Below the pieces are notes generated by a model that saw only the letters and a program-made list of their open reading frames with translations, was not told the origin of the DNA and made no database searches. Positions 8,607 to 19,700 of a DNA stretch of 64,000 nucleotides are shown in pieces. Both the position numbers and the translations under genes were made by a program. Numbering within the stretch: the stretch's first letter is position 1; the number at the start of each line of letters is the position of its first letter. This DNA comes from Pseudoalteromonas aliena SW19. Its GTDB lineage: Bacteria; Pseudomonadota; Gammaproteobacteria; Enterobacterales; Alteromonadaceae. The stretch is from assembly GCF_014905615.1 (NCBI RefSeq), contig NZ_AQGU01000026.1, positions 124,001 through 188,000 on the forward strand. The letters are read 5' to 3'.

Positions 8607-9461
8607 ATGATGACTATGCGGTACTTATTTGCAGTAACTTTACTTTGGGCATTTTCGTTTAGTTTAATTGGCGTGTATTTAGCAGGTCAGGTTGATGCAT
8701 GGTTTAGCGTATTAATACGCATCGCACTGGCAACATTAATCTTTTTGCCTTTTTTAAAGTTTAAGCAAACTCCTAGGCCGCAAGCGTTAAAGCTCATGCT
8801 GATTGGCGCCATACAACTTGGTGTTATGTATAGCTTTTACTATCACTCCTTTTTATTTTTAAGCGTTCCCGAAGTACTGCTATTTACAGTAATGACTCCT
8901 TTGTACATTACTCTGCTAAATGATGCATTAAACAAACATTTTAACCCGCGCTTTTTTATAGTCGCACTTATTGCTGTAATCGGTGCAATTACCATTCGTT
9001 ACGAAAATCTAAATAGCAATTTCATAATCGGCTTATTATTAGTTCAAGGTGCGAATATAAGTTTTGCTGTAGGCCAAGTAACCTACAAACGCTTAATGCA
9101 AAACAAACAGCTTGACGATAAAACTGTATTTGGCTGGTTTTTTATCGGCGCATTAATTGTCGCCAGTGTGTGTTATGCCTTATTTGGCAACGCAAATAAG
9201 CTGCCAAGCACATCAACACAATGGGGCATACTTGTTTATTTAGGCGTTGTAGCATCTGGCCTTGGTTACTTTATGTGGAATAAAGGCGCAACGCTTGTCA
9301 ATGTGGGTGCACTGGCTGTTATGAATAATTTACTCATTCCGGCTGGTATTATAGTTAATGTGCTTATTTGGAACCGAGACGCTGATATCCTCCGGCTAAG
9401 CATTGGAGCAGCTATAATGTTAGGCGCATTATTAGTGAATCAAATTTTTAGGGCCTGTTGA
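8607..9461 (+). CDS. EamA/DMT-family transporter
   Basis: An inner-membrane permease of 284 residues with about ten hydrophobic segments arranged as two EamA repeats (roughly residues 1-135 and 140-280). Family members export or import amino acids, amines or other metabolites; the substrate is not visible. The sequence starts MMTMRYLFAVTLLWAFSFS. The second ATG is also a possible start. The last residues and the TGA stop (FRAC-stop) are encoded by the outer end of repeat B copy 1, so the repeat has replaced the original C-terminus by a few residues. It has its own transcription unit between two terminators or repeats. Confidence 0.85.
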   Translation: MMTMRYLFAVTLLWAFSFSLIGVYLAGQVDAWFSVLIRIALATLIFLPFLKFKQTPRPQALKLMLIGAIQLGVMYSFYYHSFLFLSVPEVLLFTVMTPLYITLLNDALNKHFNPRFFIVALIAVIGAITIRYENLNSNFIIGLLLVQGANISFAVGQVTYKRLMQNKQLDDKTVFGWFFIGALIVASVCYALFGNANKLPSTSTQWGILVYLGVVASGLGYFMWNKGATLVNVGALAVMNNLLIPAGIIVNVLIWNRDADILRLSIGAAIMLGALLVNQIFRAC

Positions 9462-9716
9462 CCTTTCAGGATTAAAATTCGTTCAATCTAGGGGCGATTT
9501 AATCGCGGCGTGAGGTTTGTAACCTAGTGGGCTAAGTAAAAACCGAGTAACAAAGAGTTAATTGCCCCTAGGCAGAACCCAAGGGCAGCGCATGTTTGGC
9601 ATTTATGCTGCGTTATCGCCTATTTATGGGGAATAACCACACACCATAGGCTCTGCCTTGCCTAAATACCAAACACACTGCTGCAAATTTAACCTCGAAA
9701 GATAAACAGGCCCTAA
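9450..9716. repeat. Interspersed repeat, family B, copy 1 (full length)
   Basis: TAGGGCCTGTTGACCTTTC at the left end is matched by an inverted, imperfect copy at the right end (GAAAGATAAACAGGCCCTA), giving terminal inverted repeats of about 30 bp around about 265 bp with no gene. Both ends abut TA. Related parts occur at 45308-45413 and 61089-61240. It fills most of the gap between the EamA gene and the GDPD lipoprotein and provides the EamA stop codon. Confidence 0.75.
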
Positions 9717-9801
9717 TAAAAACGTAAATTAATAAGCTTGTAGCTAAGTTGTCATTAATAACCATTAAAATAATAAAAATTTTACTTTTTAAGGATAAAC
9801 A

Positions 9802-11097
9802 ATGAAGTGCATTACCTTGCTTGCGAGTTGCCTGTTTTTGAGTACACTTGCTGGCTGCAATAACAATGAAAAAATAATAGAAAAACAAGTTACTGTTACC
9901 AATGATCAAGTTGAAGAAGTCGCTAATAAAGGAAAAATTCAACTCGGTACTCGCCCTGACTATTTAATTAATGATATGGCACCCAGTGCACTAAAAACAA
10001 AATTAGCATCATGTAATGAAGGGCCTTTTTATCGTACCGACTTTTCAATAGGTCATCGTGGTGCGCCAATGCAATACCCTGAACATACTAAGGAGGCGTA
10101 CGTTGCCGCCGCTAGAATGGGCGCTGGCATTATTGAATGTGATGTCACATTTACAAACGATAAAGAGCTTGTGTGTCGCCATTCTCAATGCGACTTACAC
10201 ACCACAACTAATATTTTAGCCATTCCTGAACTAGCAGCTAAATGCAGTGTGCCATTTACACCAGCCGACCCTGCTAATAGTATTGCCGCTTCTGCTAAAT
10301 GTTGTACCAGCGACATAAGCTTAGCGGAGTTTTTAACCCTTGAAGGTAAAATGGATGGCGCTAATACCAGTGCGACAACGGTTGCCGATTACATGGATGG
10401 CACGCCAAGTTGGCGCACCGACTTATACGCCACCAGCGGTACACTATTAACTCATAAGCAAAGTATTACGCTATTTAAAGAGTTGGGTGTAAAAATGACC
10501 CCAGAGCTTAAATCGCCACAAGTTAGCATGCCTTTTGATGGGATGACGCAAACACAGTACGCGCAAAAAATGATCGATGAATATACACAAATGGATGTCC
10601 CTGCTAATCGTGTTTATCCGCAATCATTTAATCTAGCCGATGTGAAATATTGGATTAATTCAAACCCTGAATTTGCGGCGCAAAGTGTTTACTTAGATGG
10701 TCGTGATAGCGATGCTGGTTTCGACCCAAATAATGCAGATACATGGCAGCCAAGCATGGAACAACTTTTTGCTGATGGCGTTAAAATTATAGCGCCGCCT
10801 ATGTGGATGCTTTTAACAATTGATAACGATAACAACATTACACCTTCGCAATACGCAATTGACGCTAAAGCGGCGGGGCTTAATATTATTGCATGGAGCC
10901 TTGAGCGCTCAGGCCCACTAAATGAAGGTGGCGGTTATTACTATCAGTCAATTGCTGACGTTATAAATAACGATGGCGACATGATGACCGTTGTTGATGT
11001 ACTGGCACAAGATGTAGGCGTAATGGGAATATTCTCAGACTGGCCCGCAACAGTAAGCTACTACGCAAGCTGCACTAAAATGCCTGTTAGTATTTAA
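9802..11097 (+). CDS. Glycerophosphodiester phosphodiesterase family lipoprotein
   Basis: Hydrolyses glycerophosphodiesters to glycerol 3-phosphate and an alcohol, feeding phosphate and carbon recovery from lipids. The 431-residue protein has a lipobox (STLAGC, Cys19), so it is exported and lipidated. The GDPD core is clear: [13 protein letters not shown] supplies the catalytic histidine and arginine, and IIECDVTF the metal-binding acid pair, followed by the second histidine in VCRHSQC. The TIM barrel continues to [11 protein letters not shown]. Several cysteines (CDLHTT, CCTSD) suggest disulfides. Length exceeds GlpQ (about 358) because of inserts. AAGGA precedes the ATG. Confidence 0.9.
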   Translation: MKCITLLASCLFLSTLAGCNNNEKIIEKQVTVTNDQVEEVANKGKIQLGTRPDYLINDMAPSALKTKLASCNEGPFYRTDFSIGHRGAPMQYPEHTKEAYVAAARMGAGIIECDVTFTNDKELVCRHSQCDLHTTTNILAIPELAAKCSVPFTPADPANSIAASAKCCTSDISLAEFLTLEGKMDGANTSATTVADYMDGTPSWRTDLYATSGTLLTHKQSITLFKELGVKMTPELKSPQVSMPFDGMTQTQYAQKMIDEYTQMDVPANRVYPQSFNLADVKYWINSNPEFAAQSVYLDGRDSDAGFDPNNADTWQPSMEQLFADGVKIIAPPMWMLLTIDNDNNITPSQYAIDAKAAGLNIIAWSLERSGPLNEGGGYYYQSIADVINNDGDMMTVVDVLAQDVGVMGIFSDWPATVSYYASCTKMPVSI

Positions 11098-11169
11098 ATA
11101 CTCGACAACAAAAGTCGTTTATTTTATCGCGCTCGGTTACCATATACTTTTATATAACTGAGCGCTTTT

Positions 11170-11904
11170 ATGATTGTTCAACACCATACCGCAGACTTGC
11201 CAACGCCAACAGGCCTGATGCGCACCACTGTTTACCGTCCTCAGACGCAAGGACAGTTCCCTGCACTTATTTTTTATTCTGAAATTTTTCAACAAACGGC
11301 CCCTATTGCACGCAGCGCAGCTATTTTAGCAAGCCATGGCTTTGTAGTCTTAGTACCTGAAGTGTTTCATGAGTTAAATCCTATAGGTACAGTGCTCGCT
11401 TACGATGATGCAGGTAAGGATAAAGGCAACGCTGATAAATGGGCAAAGCCACTTGAGCATCACGATAGCGACACACAAACCCTAATCGACTTTATTAGAT
11501 TACAAAGCTATTGCACAGGAACCGTCGGCACTATGGGCGTATGTATTGGCGGACATTTAGCTTATAGAGCGGCGCTAAATCCTGAAATTAAAGCGGCATT
11601 TTGTTTATACGCAACCGATATTCACAGCGATATATTACCTGCACAGCCTGGAAATAACTCATTAGAGCGTATGGCTGATATACAAGGTGAAATTCACTTT
11701 ATATGGGGTAAACAAGACCCACATGTACCGCAAGAAGGTCGTACAAAAATTTATCAGCAATGTGTAACTACAGCTATTAATTACCAATGGCAAGAAGTTA
11801 ATGCGCAACATGCCTTTATGCGTGATGAAGGCGAGCGATACGACGCTGCCCTTGCAATTAATATGTATCAACAAGCGGTGGCATTATTTAACCGTACTTT
11901 ATAA
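11170..11904 (+). CDS. Dienelactone hydrolase family protein
   Basis: An alpha/beta-hydrolase of 244 residues with no signal peptide, so cytosolic. The nucleophile elbow is MGVCIGG with Cys125 in place of serine. Asp183 (KQDPH) and His214 (AQHAF) complete a Cys-His-Asp triad as in carboxymethylenebutenolidase. The substrate in this organism is unknown; such enzymes often act outside aromatic degradation and no catabolic genes are nearby. It is convergent with the LysR gene, with only 21 bases between stop codons and no obvious terminator. Confidence 0.88.
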   Translation: MIVQHHTADLPTPTGLMRTTVYRPQTQGQFPALIFYSEIFQQTAPIARSAAILASHGFVVLVPEVFHELNPIGTVLAYDDAGKDKGNADKWAKPLEHHDSDTQTLIDFIRLQSYCTGTVGTMGVCIGGHLAYRAALNPEIKAAFCLYATDIHSDILPAQPGNNSLERMADIQGEIHFIWGKQDPHVPQEGRTKIYQQCVTTAINYQWQEVNAQHAFMRDEGERYDAALAINMYQQAVALFNRTL

Positions 11905-11925
11905 ATGTTTTAAAAACGAAAATAA

Positions 11926-12849
11926 TTAAACGCTTTTCAGCATACCTAAAGCGGTATGCTGTTTTACAAAATAGGCTTTTAAGTAATCAATAAATAACCG
12001 TAGCTTTTTAGAGCCCGCTGCTCCTGGCGGAAATACCCCGTACAGTTCAATATCTTTGCTTTTATAATCATCTAATACAATTTCAAGCAACCCTGCTTGT
12101 ACTTTTGGCCAGGCATCATAAAGCGGTATACGGCCAATGCCATGCCCGGCTTCGACAAAAGCGGTACGCGCAGCGGCGTTATTAGTACTTAAACCACCTT
12201 GCATTATGATGTCGTGTTTTTTTCCATCTTTTTGAAGTGTTAATGTTTTACTACCCAATTGATAAACCACCCATTGATGCTCTGCCAATTCTAAAGGCGT
12301 TTTAGGTTTACCAAAATGAGCAAAATAATCTGGCGCACCACAAATGCATGTGCTCATTGTCGTCAGCTTAGTTGCTTGTAAATTAGAGTCACTCAGCGCC
12401 ACCCCTCTAATAGCAAAATCAAAGCCATTTTTAATAATATCAATAACGTCGTCGGTAAGTTGTAAATCTATTTGAATTTTAGGGTATTGGCGCTTAAAGG
12501 TATTTATTGCCGGCACAATTAGCTGCATTCCTACATTTACAGGGCAGCTAATTTTAAGCAAACCTTGTGGTTCACTTTTTATATTCTCTATTTGCTGATT
12601 AGCTGCGTTAGCCTGTTCGGTAATGATTCTACAGCGCTCATAATAAGCAATACCCGCCTCAGTAAGCGCCATAGTACGAGTTGAGCGATTTAATAAAGTA
12701 ACCTCAAGCTGGGTTTCAAGTTTTTTTAAGTGATAACTTGCCACGGCTCGCGTAAGCCCTAATTGCTTTGCAGCAGCGGTTAAGCTGCCCTGCTCTACAA
12801 TTTGCGCAAATACAACCATGCTTTTTAATTGCTCAAACGAGACTTTCAT
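11926..12849 (-). CDS. LysR-family transcriptional regulator
   Basis: A 307-residue LysR-type regulator. The winged helix-turn-helix lies at residues 5-64, with FAQIVEQGSLTAAAKQLGLT then VASYHLKKLETQLEV. The co-inducer-binding domain follows (about 90-300). It is transcribed divergently from the DJ-1/PfpI gene with 156 bases between starts, the usual layout for a LysR regulator and its target. The gap contains the T-N11-A-like stretch expected of this class, but no single box can be chosen. The effector is unknown. Confidence 0.92.
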   Translation of the reverse strand: MKVSFEQLKSMVVFAQIVEQGSLTAAAKQLGLTRAVASYHLKKLETQLEVTLLNRSTRTMALTEAGIAYYERCRIITEQANAANQQIENIKSEPQGLLKISCPVNVGMQLIVPAINTFKRQYPKIQIDLQLTDDVIDIIKNGFDFAIRGVALSDSNLQATKLTTMSTCICGAPDYFAHFGKPKTPLELAEHQWVVYQLGSKTLTLQKDGKKHDIIMQGGLSTNNAAARTAFVEAGHGIGRIPLYDAWPKVQAGLLEIVLDDYKSKDIELYGVFPPGAAGSKKLRLFIDYLKAYFVKQHTALGMLKSV

Positions 12850-13005
12850 AAACGCTCCGTAGCGTATTTAAAATTCAACCTCTTTATTGTATCAATTATT
12901 AAACCAATAAAGTTAAATTTATCATCGTTGTTTAAAGCGGTGTTAGTGCATATAGTAGTTGGTAAGCAAGATTAACTAATTCAAATCATCAGAAGGATAC
13001 ATTTA

Positions 13006-13689
13006 ATGTCTAAAAAAATACTTATGGTTCTTACATCTCACGCAGAGCTTGGTAACACTGGCGAAAAAACTGGTTTTTGGGTAGAAGAATTTGCAGCCCC
13101 GTACTACGCATTCATTGATGCAGGTGTTGAAGTAACCTTAGCGTCTCCAGCTGGTGGCCAACCACCCATTGATCCGACAAGTACGCTTGCTGATTTCCAA
13201 ACAGATGCAACTAAACGTTACGACGCAGATAGCGCAGCACAAACATTAATGGCAAACACTAAAGTGTTGAGTGAAGTAAATTCAAGCGACTTTGATGCCG
13301 TATTTTACCCAGGTGGCCACGGCCCATTATGGGATTTGGTTGATAACACTGATTCAATTTCACTTATCGAAAGCTTTATAAAAGAGCAAAAACCAGTGGC
13401 TGCGGTATGCCATGCAAGTGCGGCATTTTTAAATGTTAAAGATATTGATGGTAATGCATTAGTTGCGGGTAAAAAAGTAACTGGTTTTACTAACTCTGAA
13501 GAAGCAGCAGTGCAGCTTACCGACATAGTGCCATTTTTAGTTGAAGACGAGCTAATTAAAAAAGGTGGCGATTACCAAAAAACTGAAGACTGGGGCGTAC
13601 TTGCACTAGAAGATGGTTTAGTAATCACAGGCCAAAATCCTGCAAGTTCTGAACTCGCCGCTAAAAAGCTACTAACCAAACTTGGTTAA
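13006..13689 (+). CDS. DJ-1/PfpI-family protein, Hsp31-like glyoxalase or deglycase candidate
   Basis: A 227-residue class I glutamine amidotransferase-like protein. The nucleophile elbow AAVCHASA places Cys135 next to His136, and an acidic residue upstream (Glu26 region, TGFWVEEF) completes the pattern seen in Hsp31 and its fungal and bacterial relatives. These act as glutathione-independent glyoxalases or stress chaperones. The FYPGGHGPLWDL motif is characteristic. AGAAGG precedes the ATG. It is probably controlled by the divergent LysR gene, and a long terminator follows directly. Confidence 0.88.
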   Translation: MSKKILMVLTSHAELGNTGEKTGFWVEEFAAPYYAFIDAGVEVTLASPAGGQPPIDPTSTLADFQTDATKRYDADSAAQTLMANTKVLSEVNSSDFDAVFYPGGHGPLWDLVDNTDSISLIESFIKEQKPVAAVCHASAAFLNVKDIDGNALVAGKKVTGFTNSEEAAVQLTDIVPFLVEDELIKKGGDYQKTEDWGVLALEDGLVITGQNPASSELAAKKLLTKLG

Positions 13690-13704
13690 TAGCCAGTAGT
13701 AATT

Positions 13705-13739
13705 AAAAAAAGCACAGCATTTTTATGCTGTGCTTTTTT
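13705..13739 (+). terminator. Rho-independent terminator
   Basis: Long perfect hairpin, AAAAAAGCACAGCAT then ATGCTGTGCTTTTTT, 15 bases after the DJ-1-family stop codon. Confidence 0.9.
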
Positions 13740-13804
13740 AATTGCTTTTAATTACTAAATACAATTCCTATACTGGCAACTCTTAAGTTAACTAGAGCAA
13801 TTAT

Positions 13805-14386
13805 ATGCAAACCAAGCCAACCACCCTGTCGTTGCTAACCAGTACGCGTTTCGCAATTTTTAGCGTCGTTACTATTTGCTTTGTATTACAAGTGATCAAT
13901 AGTCTACCCGGAATTAACTTAAATGGGCTAGGTATATATCCACGCAGTATCCAAGGTTTAATTGGCATACTGTGCGCCCCCTTTTTACATGGTAGCTGGT
14001 GGCACTTCGCTAGCAACATGGTCCCATTTGTAGTGTTAAGTTGGCTAATTTGCCAATACAGCGTTAAGCGTTTTTACAATGTATTTATTTTTACAGCGTG
14101 TGTAGGCGGGTTGTTAGTGTGGATATTTGGCCGCAGTAATATTCATGTCGGTTTAAGCGGCGTTATATATGGCCTGTGGGGCTTTATACTTTGCTACGGA
14201 GTTATCAGGCGCTCACTAAAATCAATCATTATTGCCGTTGTAGTTGCCGTACTTTATAGCGGTTTTATATGGGGCGTTTTACCACAACGTTTTCATGTAT
14301 CGTTCGAAAGTCATTTATTTGGAGCGTTAAGCGGAATCCTTTTAGGTTTTAAATTAGCAAAAGCCGATAAATTTAAAGATCGATAA
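13805..14386 (+). CDS. Rhomboid-family intramembrane serine protease
   Basis: Cleaves transmembrane substrates within the inner membrane. At 193 residues it is a minimal six-helix rhomboid without an N-terminal cytosolic domain. The catalytic dyad is Ser118 in GLSGVIYG and His170 in FESHLFGALSG. The conserved HGSWWHFASNM stretch holds the oxyanion histidine and asparagine. It is similar in scale to the rhombosortase-like or GlpG-like small proteins; no sortase-like GlyGly-CTERM substrate is seen here. It stands alone between the DJ-1 terminator and yghU, 48 bases ahead of the latter, so the two may be cotranscribed. Confidence 0.92.
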   Translation: MQTKPTTLSLLTSTRFAIFSVVTICFVLQVINSLPGINLNGLGIYPRSIQGLIGILCAPFLHGSWWHFASNMVPFVVLSWLICQYSVKRFYNVFIFTACVGGLLVWIFGRSNIHVGLSGVIYGLWGFILCYGVIRRSLKSIIIAVVVAVLYSGFIWGVLPQRFHVSFESHLFGALSGILLGFKLAKADKFKDR

Positions 14387-14434
14387 ATTAAACAGACCAC
14401 CTTTAAACAATTTTATCTAACAGAGAGGTTATTT

Positions 14435-15277
14435 ATGAGTGAGCAAAATGATTATATACCACCAAAAGTATGGACGTGGGACAGCGAAAGTGGCGGAAAA
14501 TTTGCCAGTATTAACCGCCCAATTGCGGGCGCGACTCATGATAAAACCTTACCTATTGGCGAGCACGTATTTCAGCTTTATTCCCTTGCGACACCTAATG
14601 GTCAAAAAGCCACTATTATGTTTGAAGAGCTTTTAGAGCTTGGTTTAACGAATGCCGAGTACGACGCATACCTCATTAACATCGGTGATGGCGATCAATT
14701 CGGATCTGACTTTGTTGATATTAATCCAAATTCAAAAATTCCAGCGCTTATGGATCATTCAACCACGCCACCGACTCGCATTTTTGAATCAGGCTCTATT
14801 TTACAGTACCTTAGCGAAAAATTTGATGTGCTCACCCCTAAAGATTTGAAAGCTAAAACGCAGTGTCGTAACTGGCTATTTTGGCAAATGGGCTCTGCGC
14901 CTTATTTAGGTGGCGGGTTTGGTCACTTTTACAGTTATGCACCAAGCAAAATGCAATATCCCATTGACCGCTTTACTATGGAAACGAAACGCCAACTTGA
15001 TGTATTAAATCGTCACTTAGGTGACAATGATTATATGGCAGGTGATGAGTACTCTATTGCTGATATCGCAATTTGGCCGTGGTACGGCTCATTAGTGCTT
15101 GGCGATTTGTACGATGCAGCTGAATTTTTAGATGTTGCTTCATACACTCACGTTGTTCGCTGGGCTAAACAAATATCAGAGCGCCCCGCTGTAAAACGAG
15201 GGCGTCGTGTTAATCGCACATGGGGTCCTGAAGAAGAACAAATGGTAGAGCGCCACAACCCAAGCGACTTTAAATAA
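14435..15277 (+). CDS. yghU: YghU-type glutathione S-transferase / disulfide-bond oxidoreductase
   Basis: Cytosolic thioredoxin-fold enzyme with disulfide reductase and organic peroxide activity in E. coli YghU. The 280-residue length matches that family (about 288). The long N-terminal extension (YIPPKVWTWD, INRPIAGATHD) precedes the GST N-domain, where SLATPNGQKATI carries the Thr/Asn glutathione contact. FESGSILQYL is the gamma-glutamyl-binding Glu-Ser pair. The helical C-domain begins near residue 130 and carries the DYSIADIAIWPW-like N-capping box. AGAGAGG precedes the ATG and a terminator follows. Confidence 0.93.
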   Translation: MSEQNDYIPPKVWTWDSESGGKFASINRPIAGATHDKTLPIGEHVFQLYSLATPNGQKATIMFEELLELGLTNAEYDAYLINIGDGDQFGSDFVDINPNSKIPALMDHSTTPPTRIFESGSILQYLSEKFDVLTPKDLKAKTQCRNWLFWQMGSAPYLGGGFGHFYSYAPSKMQYPIDRFTMETKRQLDVLNRHLGDNDYMAGDEYSIADIAIWPWYGSLVLGDLYDAAEFLDVASYTHVVRWAKQISERPAVKRGRRVNRTWGPEEEQMVERHNPSDFK

Positions 15278-15289
15278 GCTTAGCATTTC

Positions 15290-15321
15290 AAAAGGAACCC
15301 GTTTTAATACGGGTTCTTTTT
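15290..15321 (+). terminator. Rho-independent terminator after yghU
   Basis: Hairpin AAAGGAACCCG-TTTTAATA-CGGGTTCTTTTT, 12 bases past the yghU stop. Confidence 0.85.
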
Positions 15322-15466
15322 ATTCACATAAGCATTAAATAAATGCGCCTATTACTCAATACTAATTTATCGTTTTTCATTTATACCAAAATCATTTCTT
15401 TTAAAACGGGAAAATAATCAAAAAATACGCTAACTTTACAACAAATTACTAACATAAAGTTTCTCT

Positions 15467-16681
15467 ATGCGTATCACCACTTTACTTGCCTTATTAAGCC
15501 TTTTATTTACCTTGCCATTTGAACTAAGCGCAAATACGCAAAGTGTTAAAACACTCACCATTTATCATGACTCTGACTATTCAAACCATAACGAATCTGC
15601 TTATGCGATGAAAATGGGGGCACTTACTGCGCTTGCTGAAGTTGATTATAGTGCCCAAAACTACCAAATAAATATTGTCGAAAAAGATAACAGAGGTAAC
15701 TCTAATCGCAGCTTATTACATATGCGACAATTTTTAAAAGACCCAAATGCGCTGGTTTTTTTAGGCGGATTGCATTCACCACCTTATATTAAAAATAGAG
15801 ATTTTATAAATAAAAACGAACTGTTACTTTTGGTGCCATGGGCAGCAGGTGGGCCTATTACACGCTACCCAAGCGATAAAAACTGGGTATTTAGACTCTC
15901 TGTTGACGATACAAAAGCAGGATACAGAATGGTCCAATATGCAACCAACACCTTAAACTGCAAAAACCCACAACTATTATTAGAAAATACGCCATGGGGG
16001 AAATCTAACTACAACTCAATAATAAAAGCAATTGGAGACAAAGACACTAAAGTAGATTGGTTTAACTGGAACACTAAAATAAACAGTGCAAAAATAATTT
16101 TACGCAAAATAATAAATGATCAAGCAGATTGTATTTTGTTTGTTGGCAATGCAATTGAAGGCGCTGAAATAATTCGTGCTATGGAGAGCTTTGAAGCAAG
16201 TGAACGCCTACCCATTGTCAGCCACTGGGGGATTACGGGTGGGGATTTTTTTAGTAAAGTAAAAACAGCCTTGCAGTCAAATCTAAACTTACACTTTATT
16301 CAAAGCTGCTTTTCTTTTTTAAAAAAACCGCAAGCAACGCTTACAAAACATGTACAAGAGCAAGCAACGCTTTTATCTGTTTCTTTAGAAGAACTAGCTG
16401 CACCCGCTGGGTTTATACATGCATATGATTTAACAAAAATACTTCTTCAAGCTATTTCGCAAATCACTCTTACGGATAATGTCAGTAATAATAGAGCAAA
16501 CATAAAAGTAGCATTAGAGAATATAAACAAACCTGTAAATGGTTTAATTAAAGAATATAAACAGCCTTTTAGTACTTGGACTACAAGCAATACTGATGCC
16601 CATGAGGCGCTAGGAGTTGATGATTTATGTATGGCCAATTATAAAACCGATGGCAGCATATATGTGATAAAAAATAACTAA
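15467..16681 (+). CDS. Periplasmic amino-acid-type binding protein, probable sensor partner
   Basis: A 404-residue type I periplasmic binding protein (Peripla_BP_6-like), with signal peptide residues 1-22 ending at LSANTQ. The fold shows as alternating lobes: MKMGALTALAEV, the effector-pocket phrase VFLGGLHSPP, VPWAAGGPI, and the C-lobe AGFIHAYDLTKILLQAI. No permease or ATPase gene is next to it. Instead it lies 20 bases upstream of a hybrid histidine kinase with a periplasmic domain. This suggests it delivers a ligand signal to the kinase, as LuxP does to LuxQ, rather than feeding an ABC transporter. The ligand is unknown. Confidence 0.82.
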   Translation: MRITTLLALLSLLFTLPFELSANTQSVKTLTIYHDSDYSNHNESAYAMKMGALTALAEVDYSAQNYQINIVEKDNRGNSNRSLLHMRQFLKDPNALVFLGGLHSPPYIKNRDFINKNELLLLVPWAAGGPITRYPSDKNWVFRLSVDDTKAGYRMVQYATNTLNCKNPQLLLENTPWGKSNYNSIIKAIGDKDTKVDWFNWNTKINSAKIILRKIINDQADCILFVGNAIEGAEIIRAMESFEASERLPIVSHWGITGGDFFSKVKTALQSNLNLHFIQSCFSFLKKPQATLTKHVQEQATLLSVSLEELAAPAGFIHAYDLTKILLQAISQITLTDNVSNNRANIKVALENINKPVNGLIKEYKQPFSTWTTSNTDAHEALGVDDLCMANYKTDGSIYVIKNN

Positions 16682-16701
16682 AGGAAGAGGTATAACGACA
16701 T

Positions 16702-19700
16702 ATGCTTAGCAAATTTAGTAAAAAAATTAAGCTTAATACTAATTATGCTTTTTATACTTTTTTGGCTTTAAGTCTTTTATTTTCAATAGGTATAAGCCTT
16801 GTACTTGTTGGTAGCCGCGCTGAGGATACAATTCGAAACTTACAAAGTGAAAGTATTGAAATGGAGTCAGAGCTTACAACGAGCTACTTAACACTCTTTA
16901 TTGAAACAAGAGAGCAAATTCTTAAAGATCTGGCCAAGCAACCAATACTTACAACGTCAACTATGGGCTCAGAGACATCAAAAGCGATCATGCTGGATTA
17001 TTTATTTGAGTATAAAATTTTAGGTAAAATAGAAAGCATTGCTATTGTTAATATACTTCAGGAAGTTGTTTACAGTAATGACACTTCGCTAGCGAAAATA
17101 ATTTCATTAGCGCCCAATTGGTTATCGGGTATTCTCGAAGACAAACTAGACACGGCCATAATCCTGAATCAAACGAGTAAAAATGATTTATTTATCATGG
17201 CAGTACCTATTAAATATAACGGCCTTAGTGAAGGTGCGTTAATTATTCAATTTAATACCCCATTGGTAGAGCTATTACCTGCAAAGTTTAAAGTTGATAG
17301 CCATAGTTTTACCTTACAGGGGCCGTGGGTGTCCTTTTCAAACTTACGAGAAAATGAAGACTATATAAATATTAATCATAAGCAGATTGGCTCAACAGAT
17401 ATTAAACTTGAGTATTTTACAACAAGTACGTTACTGACAAATAAAGTAGCCAGCTTTATGAAAGATATTGCTGTAGCCCTTGTTTTTAGCCTGTTAATTT
17501 CTTCAACTATATTGCTAATGTTTGGACGACATTTACTACTCAACCCTTTTAAACTCTTAGAATCATCTCGAAAAGCAATTAAATTAAGCGAAGCCCGTTA
17601 TGAACTGGCAGTGAAAGGCAGTAATGATGGTATATGGGATTGGGATATTGTATCAACGAAGATGTATTTTTCACCACGTATTAAAGCGCTCCTTGGTTAT
17701 CAAGATAGTGATGAACTACCAAACAAGGCAGACTCTTTTTTTGAGCTTGTACACCCTGACGATATTTGTGAGCACAATAAACGCCTAACAGCTCACTTAA
17801 AAAATAGTACACCTTATGATATTGAATACCGGTTAAAAACAAAATCGGGGCTATACCGCTACTATCGAGTAAAAGGAATGGCACTCAGAGATAAAAATAA
17901 TTTTGCAATAAGAATGGCGGGGTCAATTACGGATGTTACCGAACAAAAAGCATCTCAAGACGCGTTAAAAAAAGCGAAAGAGCAAAATGATTTACTCGCT
18001 CATGCTATAGAGTCATGTAATGTAGGTATCTCGATTGCCGACGCTAAAGTGCAAGGGCTTCCTTTAGTTTTTGTTAATACTGCTTTTGAAAATATAACCG
18101 GCTATAAAAAGCACGAAATGCTTGGAGTCAATTGCAAAATATTGCAAGGACCTGAAACAAGTAAAAAATCAATTTCTACTCTTAAACATGCAATACAAGC
18201 ACTCAAAACGCAAAGGATAGAAATATTAAACTATAAAAAAGATGGCACTGCATTTTGGAATAGTTTGCAAATATCTCCCGTATTTGATGAGTATTCCAAC
18301 CTCACAGCATTTGTAGGGATACAACAAGATATAACAAAACGTATTGCTGCTAACGATTCATTAATTGAAGCAAAAGCGCTGGCTGAGCAAGCAAGTATCG
18401 TTAAAAGTGAGTTTTTAGCTTCAATGAGCCATGAAATACGTACCCCTATAAATGGGGTTTTGGGGATGTTAAATTTTCTACTAGATAGCCCATTAAAGCC
18501 GACTCAGCAAGAGCATGCACGTATTGCGGTTAACAGCGCGAATTTTTTATTAAATATAATTAACGATATTTTAGATTTTTCAAAAGTGGATGCCGGTAAG
18601 CTTGAACTGGAAGAGCTCCAATTTAACGTGCGCGACGTACTTGACGATTTTATTGAAACATCAGCAATACAAGCCTATCAAAAAAACATTGAACTGGTTT
18701 TAGATACGACTAACATTGAGACCCGCTATGTAATTGGCGACTCTGGACGCCTTAAGCAAATACTCGTCAACCTTGTTAATAACGCGCTTAAATTTACCGA
18801 GAAAGGCGAAGTAACAATAATAGCTAAACTATTGCCAATTAATACAACTGAAATGCGCTTTTACTGCCAAGTAAAAGACACCGGCATTGGTATAACGGCT
18901 GATCAACAAACAAAGCTTTTTAAATCATTCTCTCAGGTTGATTCATCCACCACACGTAAATACGGTGGAACGGGTTTAGGATTAGCAATTGTAAAAAAAC
19001 TATGCCTTTTAATGGAAGGTGATATCAACGTTGAATCGCAAGAGCATCTAGGAAGTAAATTCAGCTTTGATGTAACATTTAAAAAAAGCACTAAACCAGA
19101 AAAAATCAGCCAACCGGTTAACATAACCAATAAAAACATACATATTGTGTGCAGTAATCGCAGCCTCTCTACTATGCTTGAAAGACAACTTTCACATTGG
19201 GGAGCAAATGTAACAACAAGTTCATCGACCAAGTCTGCACTTGTCAGTTACGAGCAATGTTATACCCAACCTACTCGCCCTTTTGATATTGTTATAATTG
19301 ACAAAAAATTAAATGACGGCAATGGATTAGCCCTTGGTGAAAAAATAAATGCTTTAGATCATCCTCATATTTCTAAACTCGCATTAATCACAACTATAAA
19401 TGAACCTGAAAGTAACGAAGTGCTAAATCAAAGTCATTTTGCTACGCAATTTCCTAAACCAATAACAACAAAAGGCCTTATTCGCATGCTTGAAGCGTGC
19501 TTACCTGAAAAAATAGATTCAGAAGGTACACGTTCACACACGCCCACCATAGGTAAAAAAGCATTACTTCCAGATGATATTATATGGGCCGAGAATATTA
19601 GAATTTTATTAACAGAAGATAATCAGGTCAATCAGATGGTTGCTTCAATCACTTTGAAAAAAATGGGCATTACTTTTGTCGATATTGCAGCCAATGGCCA

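Noticed and set aside
9613..9942. Minus-strand 109-residue frame
   Set aside because: It runs through repeat B and over the lipoprotein start, and is explained by those features.
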